Source: Azospirillum sp.
GTDB taxonomy: Bacteria > Pseudomonadota > Alphaproteobacteria > Azospirillales > Azospirillaceae
Direction: 5' to 3'
Length of the DNA: 64,000 bases
Assembly (NCBI GenBank): GCA_027486405.1
Contig: JAIXPD010000053.1
Span: 1-64,000 of the forward strand
Of this stretch, positions 9,224-18,922 are shown in pieces. The notes beneath the pieces are model-generated. The model ran no database searches, was not told where the DNA came from, and saw only the letters and a program-made list of their open reading frames with translations. Both the position numbers and the translations under genes were made by a program. Every line of letters begins with the position of its first letter. Within the stretch, counting starts at the first letter, position 1.

Positions 9224-10085
9224 ATTGGAACGCACCAGCAGCGTGATCCTGAACAAGGCGGCCCAGCGCGGCGGCGACGCCCTGTTCGGCCTGTCGGCGG
9301 ATTTCCCCCGCCTGATCGAAGTGGATCTGGAGCGCGTCCACCCCAACCCCGACCAGCCCCGCCGCCATTTCGATGAGGAGGCGTTGCGCGAGCTGGCGGC
9401 CTCGATCGAACGGCACGGGTTGAAGCAACCGATCCTGGTGCAGGAGATCGGCGACGGCGACTATCGCCTGATCGCCGGGGAACGGCGCTGGCGCGCCTGC
9501 GGCCTGATCGGGCGACGGACCATCTTCGCCATCGTCAGCGACGGCGATCCCGACGAGCTGGCCCTGATCGAGAACATCCAGCGGGTGGATCTCGACGCGC
9601 TGGAGATGGCCCGCGCCTTCGCCCGCCTGATCGAACGGCACGAGTACACGCACGAGGCGCTTGGCCACGTCATCGGTCGCAGCCAGGCGGAGGTCACGCG
9701 CACCCTGTCGCTGCTGCGCCTGCCCGCCGTGATCCTCGACGAATTTGAAACCCGTTACCGCTCCGTCCCCAAAAGCATCCTGACGGAGATCGCCGCCGTC
9801 GACGACGCCGACACCCAGCAACGGCTGTGGGACCTGATCAAGGAGGGCGGCACGGTGAAGGCCCTGCGCGAGGCCAAACGCGCCACCGCCCCGCGCGGCG
9901 ACCGCCCCGCCCCGGCTCCCCCGCCCCTGCCCGTCTTCCGCCTCGTCACCGCCGCCCAACGCATCGCCCGCGACTTCGCCCAAATCGACGTCCGCGACCT
10001 GCGCGACCACCGCAGCCGCCTGAGCGACGCCGAATGGACCGAACTGCGCCGCCTGCACCATCTGTTGGATCAGCTTTTGGCCTGA
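9210..10085 (+). CDS. parB: ParB-family partition protein
   Basis: NPDQPRRHFDEEAL, IAGERRWRA, LALIENIQRVDLDALE. Confidence 0.92.
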   Translation: MASRKLERTSSVILNKAAQRGGDALFGLSADFPRLIEVDLERVHPNPDQPRRHFDEEALRELAASIERHGLKQPILVQEIGDGDYRLIAGERRWRACGLIGRRTIFAIVSDGDPDELALIENIQRVDLDALEMARAFARLIERHEYTHEALGHVIGRSQAEVTRTLSLLRLPAVILDEFETRYRSVPKSILTEIAAVDDADTQQRLWDLIKEGGTVKALREAKRATAPRGDRPAPAPPPLPVFRLVTAAQRIARDFAQIDVRDLRDHRSRLSDAEWTELRRLHHLLDQLLA

Positions 10086-10100
10086 GGCGGACGGGAGACG

Positions 10101-10715
10101 TCAGACTCCCAACCGCTCCCGTTCCGCCGCCAGCGCGCGGAACCAGTGGAGTTTTTCGGCGTAGGGCAGGCGGGCGAGGCCGCTGGGCGACGGGAGGACG
10201 AGGTCGGTGATGCCGGGGAACAGGGAGGTGTCCTGCACGCCCCACGGCGCGTCGGGGCGGCCGCTGGCGGCGAGGTAGACGCCCTTGCCGGTGTGGGCGA
10301 GGATGGCGGGGCGCACCGCCGCGACGATGCGGGCCAGACGGGGCAGACCGGCGCGCAGCTCCGCCCGGCTCAGTTCGGCGGCCGACGCGGTGGCGCGGGC
10401 GACGAGGTTGGTGGAGCCAAGGCCGAAGCCGGGCAGCAAGCCATCCTCCTCACAGCGCAGCAGGCGCGGGGTCAGGCCGGACTCGGCCAGCAAGCGCCAG
10501 AACTGGTTTCCCCGCCCGGAATAATGATGCCCCAACGCGCCGGAGCGCAAACCGGGGTTGAAGCCGACGAACAGCACGGCCAGATCCGGCCCCAACACAT
10601 CGGGCAACGGACCATCTTGGAGGGGGCCATCTTCGGGGTGGCCATTTTGGGGCGGGCCATCCGGCGGCGGGACCCCAGCCAGGGCGCGGGTGTCTGCGGT
10701 GGGGCGGTCGGTCAT
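10101..10715 (-). CDS. Mug/TDG-like DNA glycosylase (uracil-DNA glycosylase superfamily)
   Basis: VLFVGFNPGLRSGALGHHYSGRGNQFWRLL, VLPSPSGLAR; N-terminal repeat linker. Confidence 0.8.
   Translation of the reverse strand: MTDRPTADTRALAGVPPPDGPPQNGHPEDGPLQDGPLPDVLGPDLAVLFVGFNPGLRSGALGHHYSGRGNQFWRLLAESGLTPRLLRCEEDGLLPGFGLGSTNLVARATASAAELSRAELRAGLPRLARIVAAVRPAILAHTGKGVYLAASGRPDAPWGVQDTSLFPGITDLVLPSPSGLARLPYAEKLHWFRALAAERERLGV
10604..10663. repeat. Four imperfect 15-bp tandem units in the N-terminal linker of the glycosylase gene
   Basis: gcaacggaccatctt / ggagggggccatctt / cggggtggccatttt / ggggcgggccatccg. Confidence 0.75.
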
Positions 10716-11674
10716 GGCGCGGCGTCCTCGGGGATGTCCAGCCCGCCCAGCGCGGCAGCGCAGGCGTCGCGGACCAGGGCGCGCAGCCAGCGGTGGGCCG
10801 GGTCGGCGTCCATGCGCGGGTGCCACAGCAGGGACACCGTGACCTCCGGCGCGGCGAAGGGCAGGGGCAGGGCGCGCAGGCCGTCGCGCAGCGCGGCGGT
10901 GTGGCGCAACGGCACGGTGGCGACCAGATCCGACCGGCGCGCCAGCGCCAGGGCGGCGGCGAACCCGCCGACGCTGGCGACGATGCGGCGCTCCACCCCC
11001 AGGGCGCGCAGGGCGCTGTCCACCGGCCCCTTGCCACCCCCGTCCTTGCCAATCCCACCGCCGACGCGGGACACGCAGACATGGGCGGCGGCGGCGTAGC
11101 CATCCAGGGTGAGCTGTTCATTGTCCATTCCGGCGGCCAGCGGGTGGCCGGGGCGGACGACGGCGACAAAGCGGTCGCGGAACAGGGCCTGGGCGCGCAG
11201 CTCCGGCCCCATCGCCGGGGTGACGACGCCGGTTTCCAGATCGACCGCGCCGTCGCGCAGGGGGGCGCTGTCCTTGTCGGGTTTGGGCAGGAAGACCAGC
11301 CGCACGCCGGGGGCCTGCGCCGTCACCGCCGCGATCAGCCCCGGCCCCACCGTTTCGACAAAGCCCTCGCTGCTGCGCAGGGTGAAGGTTCGGGCCAGAT
11401 GTTGCGGACTCAGCGTCTCCACCGGGCGCAGCACCGCCGCCCCCTCCTCCACCAAATGGTGAACGCGTCCGCGCAGCTCCAGCGCGCGCGGGGTGGGGAC
11501 CAGCTCGCGCCCGGCGCGGACCAGCAGGGGATCGCCCGTCACCTCCCGCAGGCGGGCGAGCGCGCGGCTCATCGCCGACGGGCTGAGGTTGAGCCGCCGC
11601 GCGGCGCGGGCCACGCTGCCCTCCGCCAGCAGAACATCCAACGTGACCAGCAGGTTCAGATCGGGAAGCGCCAT
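10712..11674 (-). CDS. LysR-family transcriptional regulator
   Basis: MALPDLNLLVTLDVLLAEGSVARAARRLNLSPSAMSRALARLRE...DPLLVR. Confidence 0.9.
   Translation of the reverse strand: MALPDLNLLVTLDVLLAEGSVARAARRLNLSPSAMSRALARLREVTGDPLLVRAGRELVPTPRALELRGRVHHLVEEGAAVLRPVETLSPQHLARTFTLRSSEGFVETVGPGLIAAVTAQAPGVRLVFLPKPDKDSAPLRDGAVDLETGVVTPAMGPELRAQALFRDRFVAVVRPGHPLAAGMDNEQLTLDGYAAAAHVCVSRVGGGIGKDGGGKGPVDSALRALGVERRIVASVGGFAAALALARRSDLVATVPLRHTAALRDGLRALPLPFAAPEVTVSLLWHPRMDADPAHRWLRALVRDACAAALGGLDIPEDAAP
11399..11415 (-). repeat. Off-origin iteron-like 17-mer in LysR gene
   Basis: CGCTGAGTCCGCAACAT; compare origin CGCTGACTCCGCAACGC. Confidence 0.65.
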
Positions 11675-11774
11675 GCCCCGACTGTAGCATGATCCGGCGC
11701 GCGCGCGGCAACGGGCGGGGTAACGGGGGGCGCCATCGTTTGACCGGGGGATCATCGCCACGCACACAAGATTG

Positions 11775-11929
11775 GACACGGATTTCACGGATTCTTCTCA
11801 CGGATTTCGCGGAACGCGTCTCAGAACGATCCTGTTTGCGATCTTGCGACACGCCTCATGGTGGGATGAGTGAGGCGTTTGGGGGCGAAAGTCCGTGAAA
11901 TCCCTCATTCTGTCCGTGAAATCCGTGTC
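11775..11929. repeat. Inverted-repeat element (MITE/REP-like candidate)
   Basis: 17-bp perfect terminal inverted repeat GACACGGATTTCACGGA (11775-11791) / TCCGTGAAATCCGTGTC (11913-11929), with nested hairpin ACGCCTCA (11851-11858) / TGAGGCGT (11871-11878). Confidence 0.6.
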
Positions 11930-12140
11930 TGTTCTTGCTTGCATGAGGATGATCGCTCGTTCAAGCGATTGCCCTGAAGCGACTGGGGGCAAACCGGGCC
12001 GGGCGCTGGCATGGCGTGCGCTGGCATGGCGTGGCGCGCAACAACTCCCTGCGTCCGGCGCGCGTTCCGCCGGTGGTAAGGGCGGGCATAGGCTGGGGCA
12101 ACCGCCGCGCTGCGGCCCTCTCACAACCGGATACCCGACC

Positions 12141-13592
12141 ATGACCAACAGCCTGAACCCGCCCGTCCCGGAGGGCGCGGCGACCACGCAACACCCACCA
12201 ACGGAGACGACAGCGGCGGCCCAGGCGCTGGGGCGGGAGCGTCGCGCGCTGCTCAGCCTTTGCCTGTTGACCCTGCTGGCGGCGCTGGGGGCGAGCGGGG
12301 CGAACGTCGCCCTGCCGACGCTGGCGCGCGCGTTCGGCGCGTCCTTTCCCGATGTGCAATGGGTCGTGCTGGCCTATCTGCTGGCGATCACCGGGTTGAT
12401 CGTCGGGGCCGGACGGCTGGGCGACCGGATCGGGCGTCGCCGTCTGCTGCTGGGCGGGGTGGCGGTGTTCACGGTGGCGTCGGCGCTGTGCGGGCTGGCC
12501 CCCAGCCTGGGCGCGCTGATCGCCGCGCGGGCGGTGCAGGGGGCCGGGGCCGCTGTGATGATGGCGTTGACCATCGCCATGGTGGGCGACAGCGTGCCCA
12601 AGGCGCGAACCGGGCGGGCCATGGGGCTGCTGGGGACGATGTCGGCCATTGGCACGGCGCTGGGGCCGTCGGCGGGCGGCGGGCTGCTCGCCGTAGCGGG
12701 CTGGCCCGCGCTGTTCCTGGTCAACGCGCCGTTGGGGCTGCTGGCCTGGGTGTTGGCGCGCGGCAGCCTGCCCGCCGATCTGCCCCGCCCGGCGGGGCCG
12801 CGCCCGGCCTTCGACAGCGCCGGGACGCTGCTGCTGGCGTTGACGCTGGCGGCCTACGCCCTGGCGATGACGGTGGGGCGGGATCGCTTCATCCCGCTGG
12901 GGCTGGGCCTGTTGGGCGCGGCGGCGGTCGGGCTGGCGCTGTTCCTGTGGGTGGAGCGACGGGCGGCGGCCCCGCTGCTGCGGCTGTCGCTGTTCCGGGA
13001 CCGCGCCTTTCGCGCCAGCCTGGCCGCCAACGCGCTGGTGTCCACGGTGATGATGGCGACGCTGGTGGTCGGCCCCTTCTTCCTGTCGCGCGCGTTGGGA
13101 CTGACCGACGCGCTGGTCGGGCTGGTGCTGGCGAGCGGGCCGGTGGTGTCGGCCCTCAGCGGCGTGCCCGCCGGGCGGTTGGTGGACCGCTTCGGGGCCG
13201 CCCGCATGGTGTCGGCCGGGCTGGTGCTGGCGATGGTGGGGGCGGTGGCGCTGGCGCTGTTGCCAGGCTGGTTCGGCGTGGCGGGCTACATCGCCGCCAT
13301 CGCGCTGCTGACCCCCGGCTATCAACTGTTCCAGGCCGCCAACAACACCGCCGTGATGGCGGATGTCCCGGCGGACCGGCGCGGGGTGACGTCGGGCCTG
13401 CTGACCCTGTCGCGGAATCTCGGGCTGGTGTCGGGCGCGTCGGCGATGGGTGCGGTGTTCGCGGCGGTGGCCGGGGACGCGACCAGCGCCGGGGCGGTGG
13501 CCGATGGCATGCGGATCACCTTCCTGGTCGCCGCCGGGCTGGTGGCGGTGGCCTGGCTGTGGTTTTCTGCCAAGCCGCGCCGGGGGGCCTGA
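12141..13592 (+). CDS. MFS drug-efflux transporter (EmrB/QacA type)
   Basis: Hydrophobic MFS protein with DVQWVVLAYLL and GRLGDRIGRRRLLLGG motifs. Confidence 0.88.
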   Translation: MTNSLNPPVPEGAATTQHPPTETTAAAQALGRERRALLSLCLLTLLAALGASGANVALPTLARAFGASFPDVQWVVLAYLLAITGLIVGAGRLGDRIGRRRLLLGGVAVFTVASALCGLAPSLGALIAARAVQGAGAAVMMALTIAMVGDSVPKARTGRAMGLLGTMSAIGTALGPSAGGGLLAVAGWPALFLVNAPLGLLAWVLARGSLPADLPRPAGPRPAFDSAGTLLLALTLAAYALAMTVGRDRFIPLGLGLLGAAAVGLALFLWVERRAAAPLLRLSLFRDRAFRASLAANALVSTVMMATLVVGPFFLSRALGLTDALVGLVLASGPVVSALSGVPAGRLVDRFGAARMVSAGLVLAMVGAVALALLPGWFGVAGYIAAIALLTPGYQLFQAANNTAVMADVPADRRGVTSGLLTLSRNLGLVSGASAMGAVFAAVAGDATSAGAVADGMRITFLVAAGLVAVAWLWFSAKPRRGA

Positions 13593-13627
13593 CCCGGCCC
13601 TTGCCATCGCGACCGGGTTTCGTCCCC

Positions 13628-14557
13628 ATGCAGCTTGACCGTTCCCGTTTGGCCGATCTCAGTGTCTTTGCCACCATCGTCCGGCGGCAGAGCATCAAGC
13701 AGGCCGCGCATGAGCTGGGCGTAACCAGTTCAGCGTTGAGCCACCGTTTGCGCAAGCTGGAAGCGGAGCTGGGGGTGCGGTTGGTCAACCGCACCAGCCG
13801 ATCCTTGACGCCGACGGAGGCCGGGGCCGCGCTGGCGGCGCAGATCGAGGCGGCGTTGCGGCTGATCGGCGACGCGCTGGCGACGCTGACCAGCCAGCAC
13901 GACGCCCCGTCCGGGCGGTTGCGGATCAACGCGCTGCGCGACGCGGCGCGGCATCTTCTGGCCCCGGCGCTGCCGCGCTACGCGGAGCTGTATCCGGGAA
14001 TGTCGCTCGACATCACCATCGACGACCATATGGTCGACATCGTCGCCGAAGGCTTCGACGCGGGCATCCGCTACGGCGACCGGGTGCCGCAGGACATGAT
14101 CGGCGTCGCCCTGTCAGGCCCGCAGCCCTGGGTCGTGGTGGGGGCACCGGCGCTGATCGCGCGGGTCGGCCGCCCCCAATCGCCCGACGATCTGTTGCAA
14201 CGGCCCTGCATCGAAATGCGGTTGGGCGACAACAGCCGTTACGCCTGGGAGCTGGGCAACGCGGAGGAGCTGTGCCGGGTCGATGTCCGGGGGCCGCTCT
14301 GCGCCAACGAAAGCCAACAGGCCATCGAAGCGGCGCTGGGCGGCGTCGGCTTTGCCTATTGCCTGGAGGCGCTGGTCGGCGATCATCTGGCCAACGGCCG
14401 GTTGGAGGTGGTGTTGCCCGATTGGCGGTCGGACGGCCCCCCCTTCATGATCTATTACCCCAGCCGCCGCCAGCTTCCGCCGGGGATGCGCCGGTTGATC
14501 GCGCTGATTCGGCAACAACAGGGCCTGCCCCCGTTGGCGATGGATGGTGGGGGCTGA
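13628..14557 (+). CDS. LysR-family transcriptional regulator
   Basis: LADLSVFATIVRRQSIKQAAHELGVTSSALSHRLRKLEAELGVRLVNRTSRSLTPTEAG. Confidence 0.92.
   Translation: MQLDRSRLADLSVFATIVRRQSIKQAAHELGVTSSALSHRLRKLEAELGVRLVNRTSRSLTPTEAGAALAAQIEAALRLIGDALATLTSQHDAPSGRLRINALRDAARHLLAPALPRYAELYPGMSLDITIDDHMVDIVAEGFDAGIRYGDRVPQDMIGVALSGPQPWVVVGAPALIARVGRPQSPDDLLQRPCIEMRLGDNSRYAWELGNAEELCRVDVRGPLCANESQQAIEAALGGVGFAYCLEALVGDHLANGRLEVVLPDWRSDGPPFMIYYPSRRQLPPGMRRLIALIRQQQGLPPLAMDGGG
13719..13735 (-). repeat. Off-origin iteron-like 17-mer in LysR gene (weaker)
   Basis: CGCTGAACTGGTTACGC; compare origin CGCTGAATCGGTAACGC. Confidence 0.5.
14502..14518 (+). repeat. Off-origin iteron-like 17-mer in LysR gene
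   Basis: CGCTGATTCGGCAACAA. Confidence 0.65.
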
Positions 14558-14669
14558 CCGCATCGTGGATCTGCGCTCAACCCATCATTGATCGTGGTTC
14601 AGGGTGCTGGCGTTGCGCGGGCGGCGGCCATGGTCCATCTCAGGGGTGTTGCCTTTCGGGAGAGTCATC

Positions 14670-15704
14670 ATGGACTACGCAGCCGCGCCAAACCGCTACG
14701 CCTCGGGCATGGTCTACCGCCGCACCGGTCGCAGCGGGATTGACCTGCCCGCGATTTCGCTGGGCCTCTGGCACAATTTCGGCGGTGCCGATGTCTTTGA
14801 AAACGGCCGCGCCATCGTCCGCCGCGCCTTCGATCTGGGCGTGACCCATTTCGATCTGGCGAACAATTACGGCCCGCCGCCCGGTTCGGCGGAGGAGAAT
14901 TTCGGTCGCATCCTCGCCAGCGATTTCCGCCCCTACCGCGACGAGATGATCATCTCCTCCAAGGCCGGTTGGGACATGTGGCCCGGCCCCTATGGCGGCA
15001 TCGGCGGCAGCCGCAAATATCTGATCGCCAGCCTTGACCAATCGCTGCGGCGGATGGGGCTGGATTACGTCGACATCTTCTATTCCCACCGCGTCGATCC
15101 CACCACACCGCTGGAGGAAACGATGGGGGCGCTGGCCCACCTGCACCGGCAGGGCAAGGCGCTGTACATTGGCATTTCCAGCTATTCGCCCGAACTGACG
15201 CGCAAGGCCGCCGCGATCCTGAAGGAGGAACGGGTCCCGCTGTTCATCCACCAGCCGAACTACAACATGTTCAACCGCTGGATCGAGCATGGCCTGTTGG
15301 ACACGTTGGAAGAGTTGGGGACCGGCTGCATCGCCTTTTCGCCCCTGTCGCAAGGGCTGCTGACGTCGCGCTATCTGAACGGTGTGCCGGACGACGCCCG
15401 CGCCAAGCGTCTGGGCGGGTCGTTGGGGGCCAGCGCGGTGAACGAGGCGCTGTTGAGCCGCATCCGCGCGCTGAACGCGATCGCGGAAGCCCGTGGCCAG
15501 ACGCTGGCGCAGATGGCCATCGCCTGGACGCTGCGCGACCCGCGCGTGACCTCCTCGCTGATTGGGGCCAGTTCGGTCCGGCAGTTGGAAAACTCGCTGG
15601 GTGCGCTGGACAATCTGGCCTTCAGCGCCGAAGAATTGGCCGCCATCGAACCGCACGCCCACGACGCCGGAATGGATTGGTGGAAGTCCTCCACCGAGCT
15701 GTGA
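14670..15704 (+). CDS. Aldo/keto reductase, L-glyceraldehyde 3-phosphate reductase (YghZ/Gpr) type
   Basis: YRRTGRSGIDLPAISLGLWHNFG, THFDLANNYGPPPGSAEENFG, GLDYVDIFYSHRVD. Confidence 0.9.
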   Translation: MDYAAAPNRYASGMVYRRTGRSGIDLPAISLGLWHNFGGADVFENGRAIVRRAFDLGVTHFDLANNYGPPPGSAEENFGRILASDFRPYRDEMIISSKAGWDMWPGPYGGIGGSRKYLIASLDQSLRRMGLDYVDIFYSHRVDPTTPLEETMGALAHLHRQGKALYIGISSYSPELTRKAAAILKEERVPLFIHQPNYNMFNRWIEHGLLDTLEELGTGCIAFSPLSQGLLTSRYLNGVPDDARAKRLGGSLGASAVNEALLSRIRALNAIAEARGQTLAQMAIAWTLRDPRVTSSLIGASSVRQLENSLGALDNLAFSAEELAAIEPHAHDAGMDWWKSSTEL

Positions 15705-15740
15705 GCGGGCGAGCTGCGAGCGGGCGAGATGTGAGCTGGG
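15696..15740. repeat. Three 15-bp tandem units spanning the stop codon of the aldo/keto reductase
   Basis: gagctgtgagcgggc / gagctgcgagcgggc / gagatgtgagctggg. Confidence 0.75.
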
Positions 15741-15811
15741 ATCACCGGCTGCGGGCCATCAAGCGGCTTGGCGCGCGGTGCGCAAGGGTGGTAAAATCGT
15801 GTGCGTCGGGC

Positions 15812-15828
15812 CGCTGAATTGGCAACAA
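15812..15828 (+). repeat. Off-origin iteron-like 17-mer, intergenic
   Basis: CGCTGAATTGGCAACAA. Confidence 0.65.
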
Positions 15829-15918
15829 AGCGCGAAAACAGGCTGTGTTTTCAACGCGCCGACGCCGCAATGATACACAAATCCTGTTTTGCTTCCGGGA
15901 CCCCGGGGCGGCGTTGAG

Positions 15919-15954
15919 CGCCCTCCCACCCGCCGCAGCGGGAGAGGGAGGGCG
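15919..15954. terminator. GC-rich hairpin between convergent genes (terminator/REP-like)
   Basis: CGCCCTCCC...GGGAGGGCG inverted repeat. Confidence 0.45.
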
Positions 15955-15963
15955 GGCGTCGCG

Positions 15964-17643
15964 TCAGGCGGCTTTCTTGGGCGCGCCGTGGTGGCCGCCT
16001 TCCAGGAAATCGAGCAGTTCGGCGCGGTATTCGTAATAGCGCGGGTGCTCCAACAGCGATTGGCGGGTGCGCGGGCGGGGGATGTCCACCGTCAGCACAT
16101 GGCCGATGCGGGCGTTGGGGCCGTTGGTCATCATCACCACGCGGTCGGCCAGCAGCAGCGCCTCGTCCACATCGTGGGTGACGCAGACCGCCGTGACCTG
16201 GGTGCGCGCCCACACCTCCATCAGCACCTCTTGCAGCTCCCAGCGGGTCAGGCTGTCGAGCATGCCGAACGGCTCGTCGAGCAGCAACAGCTTGGGCGAC
16301 AGGGCGAAGGCGCGGGCGATGCCGACGCGCTGCTTCATGCCGTTGGACAGCTCCGCCGCCTTTTTGTCCATGCTGTCGCCCAAGCCCACGCGGGCGAGGT
16401 AATAGCGGACGATGTCGGCGCGCTCCGCCCGCTTGGCGTGGGGATAGACGCGATCCACCCCCAGCATGACGTTTTCATAGGCGGTCAGCCAGGGGAACAG
16501 GCTGGGGGCCTGGAAAACGACGGCGCGGTCGGGACCGGCGGTCGTCACCTCCTTGCCGTCCAGCACGATGCCGCCGCTGGTGACGTCGGCCAGACCGGCG
16601 ACCATCGACAGCACGGTGGATTTGCCGCAGCCGGAATGCCCGATCAGCGAGATGAACTCGCCCTTGCGCATCTTCAGGTCAAAGCCATCGACGATGGTCA
16701 GCGGCCCCTTGGGCGTGGCGAAAATCTTGGTCAGGCGGGTGAATTCCAGATAGCGGCCATCGCCTTTGATCGGATCGGCCACATGACTTGCCTGCGCGGC
16801 GCGGTAGGCCTTGGGCGGTTCGGACGCGGTGATCGGACGGATGTCGGGCAGGGGCAGATCCTCCCCCGTCGCGGCGGCGCGGGCGATCCCGGCGTTCATC
16901 AGATAGGCCGTGACCTCCGCCCGCAGCCGCTTGAAATCCGGGTCGTGGTTGACGGCGGTGCGGTCGCGCGGGCGGGGCAGATCGACGGTGAAGGCCGGAC
17001 CCAGCGTCGCCCCCGGCCCCGGCGTCAGAGGGATGATGCGGTCGGCCAGCAGGATGGCTTCATCGACGTCGTTGGTGATGAGGATGACGGTCTTGCGGTC
17101 CTTGCGCCAAATGGCTTCGATCTCGTCCTGCAATTTGGCGCGGGTCAGGGCGTCGAGCGCGGACAGCGGTTCGTCGAGCAGCAGCATGTCGGGCGACATC
17201 GCCAGCGCGCGGGCAAAGCCGACGCGCTGGCGCATCCCGCCCGACAGCTCGTTCGGGCGGCGGTCGGTGGCGTGGCCCAGCCCGACGGTTTCCACCGCGC
17301 GGCGGGTCAGCACGCCGCGTTCGCTCGCGGTCTTGCCGCTGTGGACGGCGTCCACCGCCAGCGCGACGTTTTCCTTCACGCTCAACCACGGCATCAGCGA
17401 ATAGCTTTGGAACACGACGCCGCGTTCCGGGCCGGGGCCGCGCACCGGCGCGCCGCGCATCAGCACCTCGCCGCTGTCGGGCATGGTCAGGCCGCCGATC
17501 AGGTTGACCAGCGTCGTCTTGCCCGAGCCGGAGAAGCCGACGATGGCGACGAACTCCCCCTCCGCGATGGTCAGGTCGATGCCGCGCAGGACGTTGGTCG
17601 CGCCGTAGGACTTGGAAACGCCCTTCAGTTCCAGGATCGCCAT
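15964..17643 (-). CDS. Nitrate ABC transporter ATP-binding protein, two fused nucleotide-binding domains (NrtC/NrtD-like)
   Basis: Two Walker A motifs ([18 protein letters not shown]) and two signatures ([16 protein letters not shown]) in 559 aa. Confidence 0.9.
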   Translation of the reverse strand: MAILELKGVSKSYGATNVLRGIDLTIAEGEFVAIVGFSGSGKTTLVNLIGGLTMPDSGEVLMRGAPVRGPGPERGVVFQSYSLMPWLSVKENVALAVDAVHSGKTASERGVLTRRAVETVGLGHATDRRPNELSGGMRQRVGFARALAMSPDMLLLDEPLSALDALTRAKLQDEIEAIWRKDRKTVILITNDVDEAILLADRIIPLTPGPGATLGPAFTVDLPRPRDRTAVNHDPDFKRLRAEVTAYLMNAGIARAAATGEDLPLPDIRPITASEPPKAYRAAQASHVADPIKGDGRYLEFTRLTKIFATPKGPLTIVDGFDLKMRKGEFISLIGHSGCGKSTVLSMVAGLADVTSGGIVLDGKEVTTAGPDRAVVFQAPSLFPWLTAYENVMLGVDRVYPHAKRAERADIVRYYLARVGLGDSMDKKAAELSNGMKQRVGIARAFALSPKLLLLDEPFGMLDSLTRWELQEVLMEVWARTQVTAVCVTHDVDEALLLADRVVMMTNGPNARIGHVLTVDIPRPRTRQSLLEHPRYYEYRAELLDFLEGGHHGAPKKAA

Positions 17644-17668
17644 GGTCGTTGTCTCCGGGAGCGAGAGG

Positions 17669-18769
17669 TCAGCGGTTGCCGGTGTGGGTGACGGCGGCCT
17701 GGAAGGCCAGCATCACGCGGTCCAGCAGGAAGCCGATCAGGCCGATGGTGAAGACGGCCACCATGATCTTGGCCAAGGAGTTGGAGGAGCCGTTCTGGAA
17801 CTCGTCCCACACGAACTTTCCAAGGCCCGGATTCTGCGCCAGCATCTCCGCCGCGATCAGCACCATCCAGCCCACGCCCAGCGACAGGCGCAGCCCGGTG
17901 AAGATGAAGGGCAGGGCGGACGGCAGGACCAGACGGCGCACCATGGTCAGGCCCGACAGTTGCAGCACCTTGCCGACGTTCATCAGATCCTTGTCGATGG
18001 ACGACACGCCGACGGCGGTGTTGATCAGCGTCGGCCACAGCGAGCAGAGCGTGACCGTGATGGCGGAGGTGAGGAAGGATTTGTCAAAGGTCGGGTTGTC
18101 GCTCGACACCGTGGCCGACACCACCATCGTCACCAGCGGCAGCCACGCCAGCGGCGACACCGGCTTGAACAGTTGGATCAGCGGGTTCATGGCGGCGTTG
18201 ACCGTGCCGGACAGGCCGCAGGCCACCCCCAGCGGCACGGCGATCAGCGCGCCGATCAGGAAGCCGGTGAAGACCGTCTTCAGGCTGGTCAGAATCTGGT
18301 CAAGATAGGTCGGCTTCCCGGCGTAGGGGCGGGTTTTGACCGGGGCGTTGGGATCGGCGGCCAGCGCCTCGGCGTTGCGCTTGGCCTGGCGCTCGTAGAA
18401 GGCGGATTCCTTGGCGCGTTCGGCCTTGTGGTCGGCGTAGAGGCTGGTCGCCTGTTCCCACACCTGTGCGGGGCCGGGAACCGCGCCAAGGCTGGTGTGG
18501 ACCTGCGGGGCGGCCCAGCCCCAGGCGGCCAGGAACAGCAGGATCGCGGTCAGGGGAACGCCCATCTGCCGCCACAGCTCCACGGCCTGGACGCGCGGGT
18601 TTTCGCCCGCCGCCAAGCGCAGCAGCGGGGCCAGCCAGCCCAGCCCGACGGTGGTCAGGGCGCTGGCGATGCGGTTGAGCGCGTGGGCGCGCCGGGCCTT
18701 GCGCTGGGCGCTGGCGAGGTCGGAGGGGGCGGCGTCGGTCAGACTGGTCATGGTGGTTGGTTCCTTCAT
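17669..18769 (-). CDS. nrtB: Nitrate ABC transporter permease
   Basis: Permease with [29 protein letters not shown], between nrtA and nrtC genes. Confidence 0.9.
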   Translation of the reverse strand: MKEPTTMTSLTDAAPSDLASAQRKARRAHALNRIASALTTVGLGWLAPLLRLAAGENPRVQAVELWRQMGVPLTAILLFLAAWGWAAPQVHTSLGAVPGPAQVWEQATSLYADHKAERAKESAFYERQAKRNAEALAADPNAPVKTRPYAGKPTYLDQILTSLKTVFTGFLIGALIAVPLGVACGLSGTVNAAMNPLIQLFKPVSPLAWLPLVTMVVSATVSSDNPTFDKSFLTSAITVTLCSLWPTLINTAVGVSSIDKDLMNVGKVLQLSGLTMVRRLVLPSALPFIFTGLRLSLGVGWMVLIAAEMLAQNPGLGKFVWDEFQNGSSNSLAKIMVAVFTIGLIGFLLDRVMLAFQAAVTHTGNR

Positions 18770-18772
18770 GAT

Positions 18773-18882
18773 CCCTTCTCCCCCCTGGGGAGAAGGTTCG
18801 GATGAGGGGGGGGCGGCGGAGCCGAAAACGTCCGGCTGGCGCGTCCCCCTCACCCTGACCCTCTCCCCGGGGGGGAGAGGGG
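18773..18882. repeat. REP-like pair of hairpins in the nrtA-nrtB intergenic region
   Basis: CCTTCTCCCC..GGGGAGAAGG and CCCCTCTCCCC..GGGGAGAGG hairpins, with CCCTCACCCTGACCC between. Confidence 0.65.
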
Positions 18883-18922
18883 ATGGACAGTGGTGGAGGG
18901 ACGTGTGGGGAACGGGGGCCGT

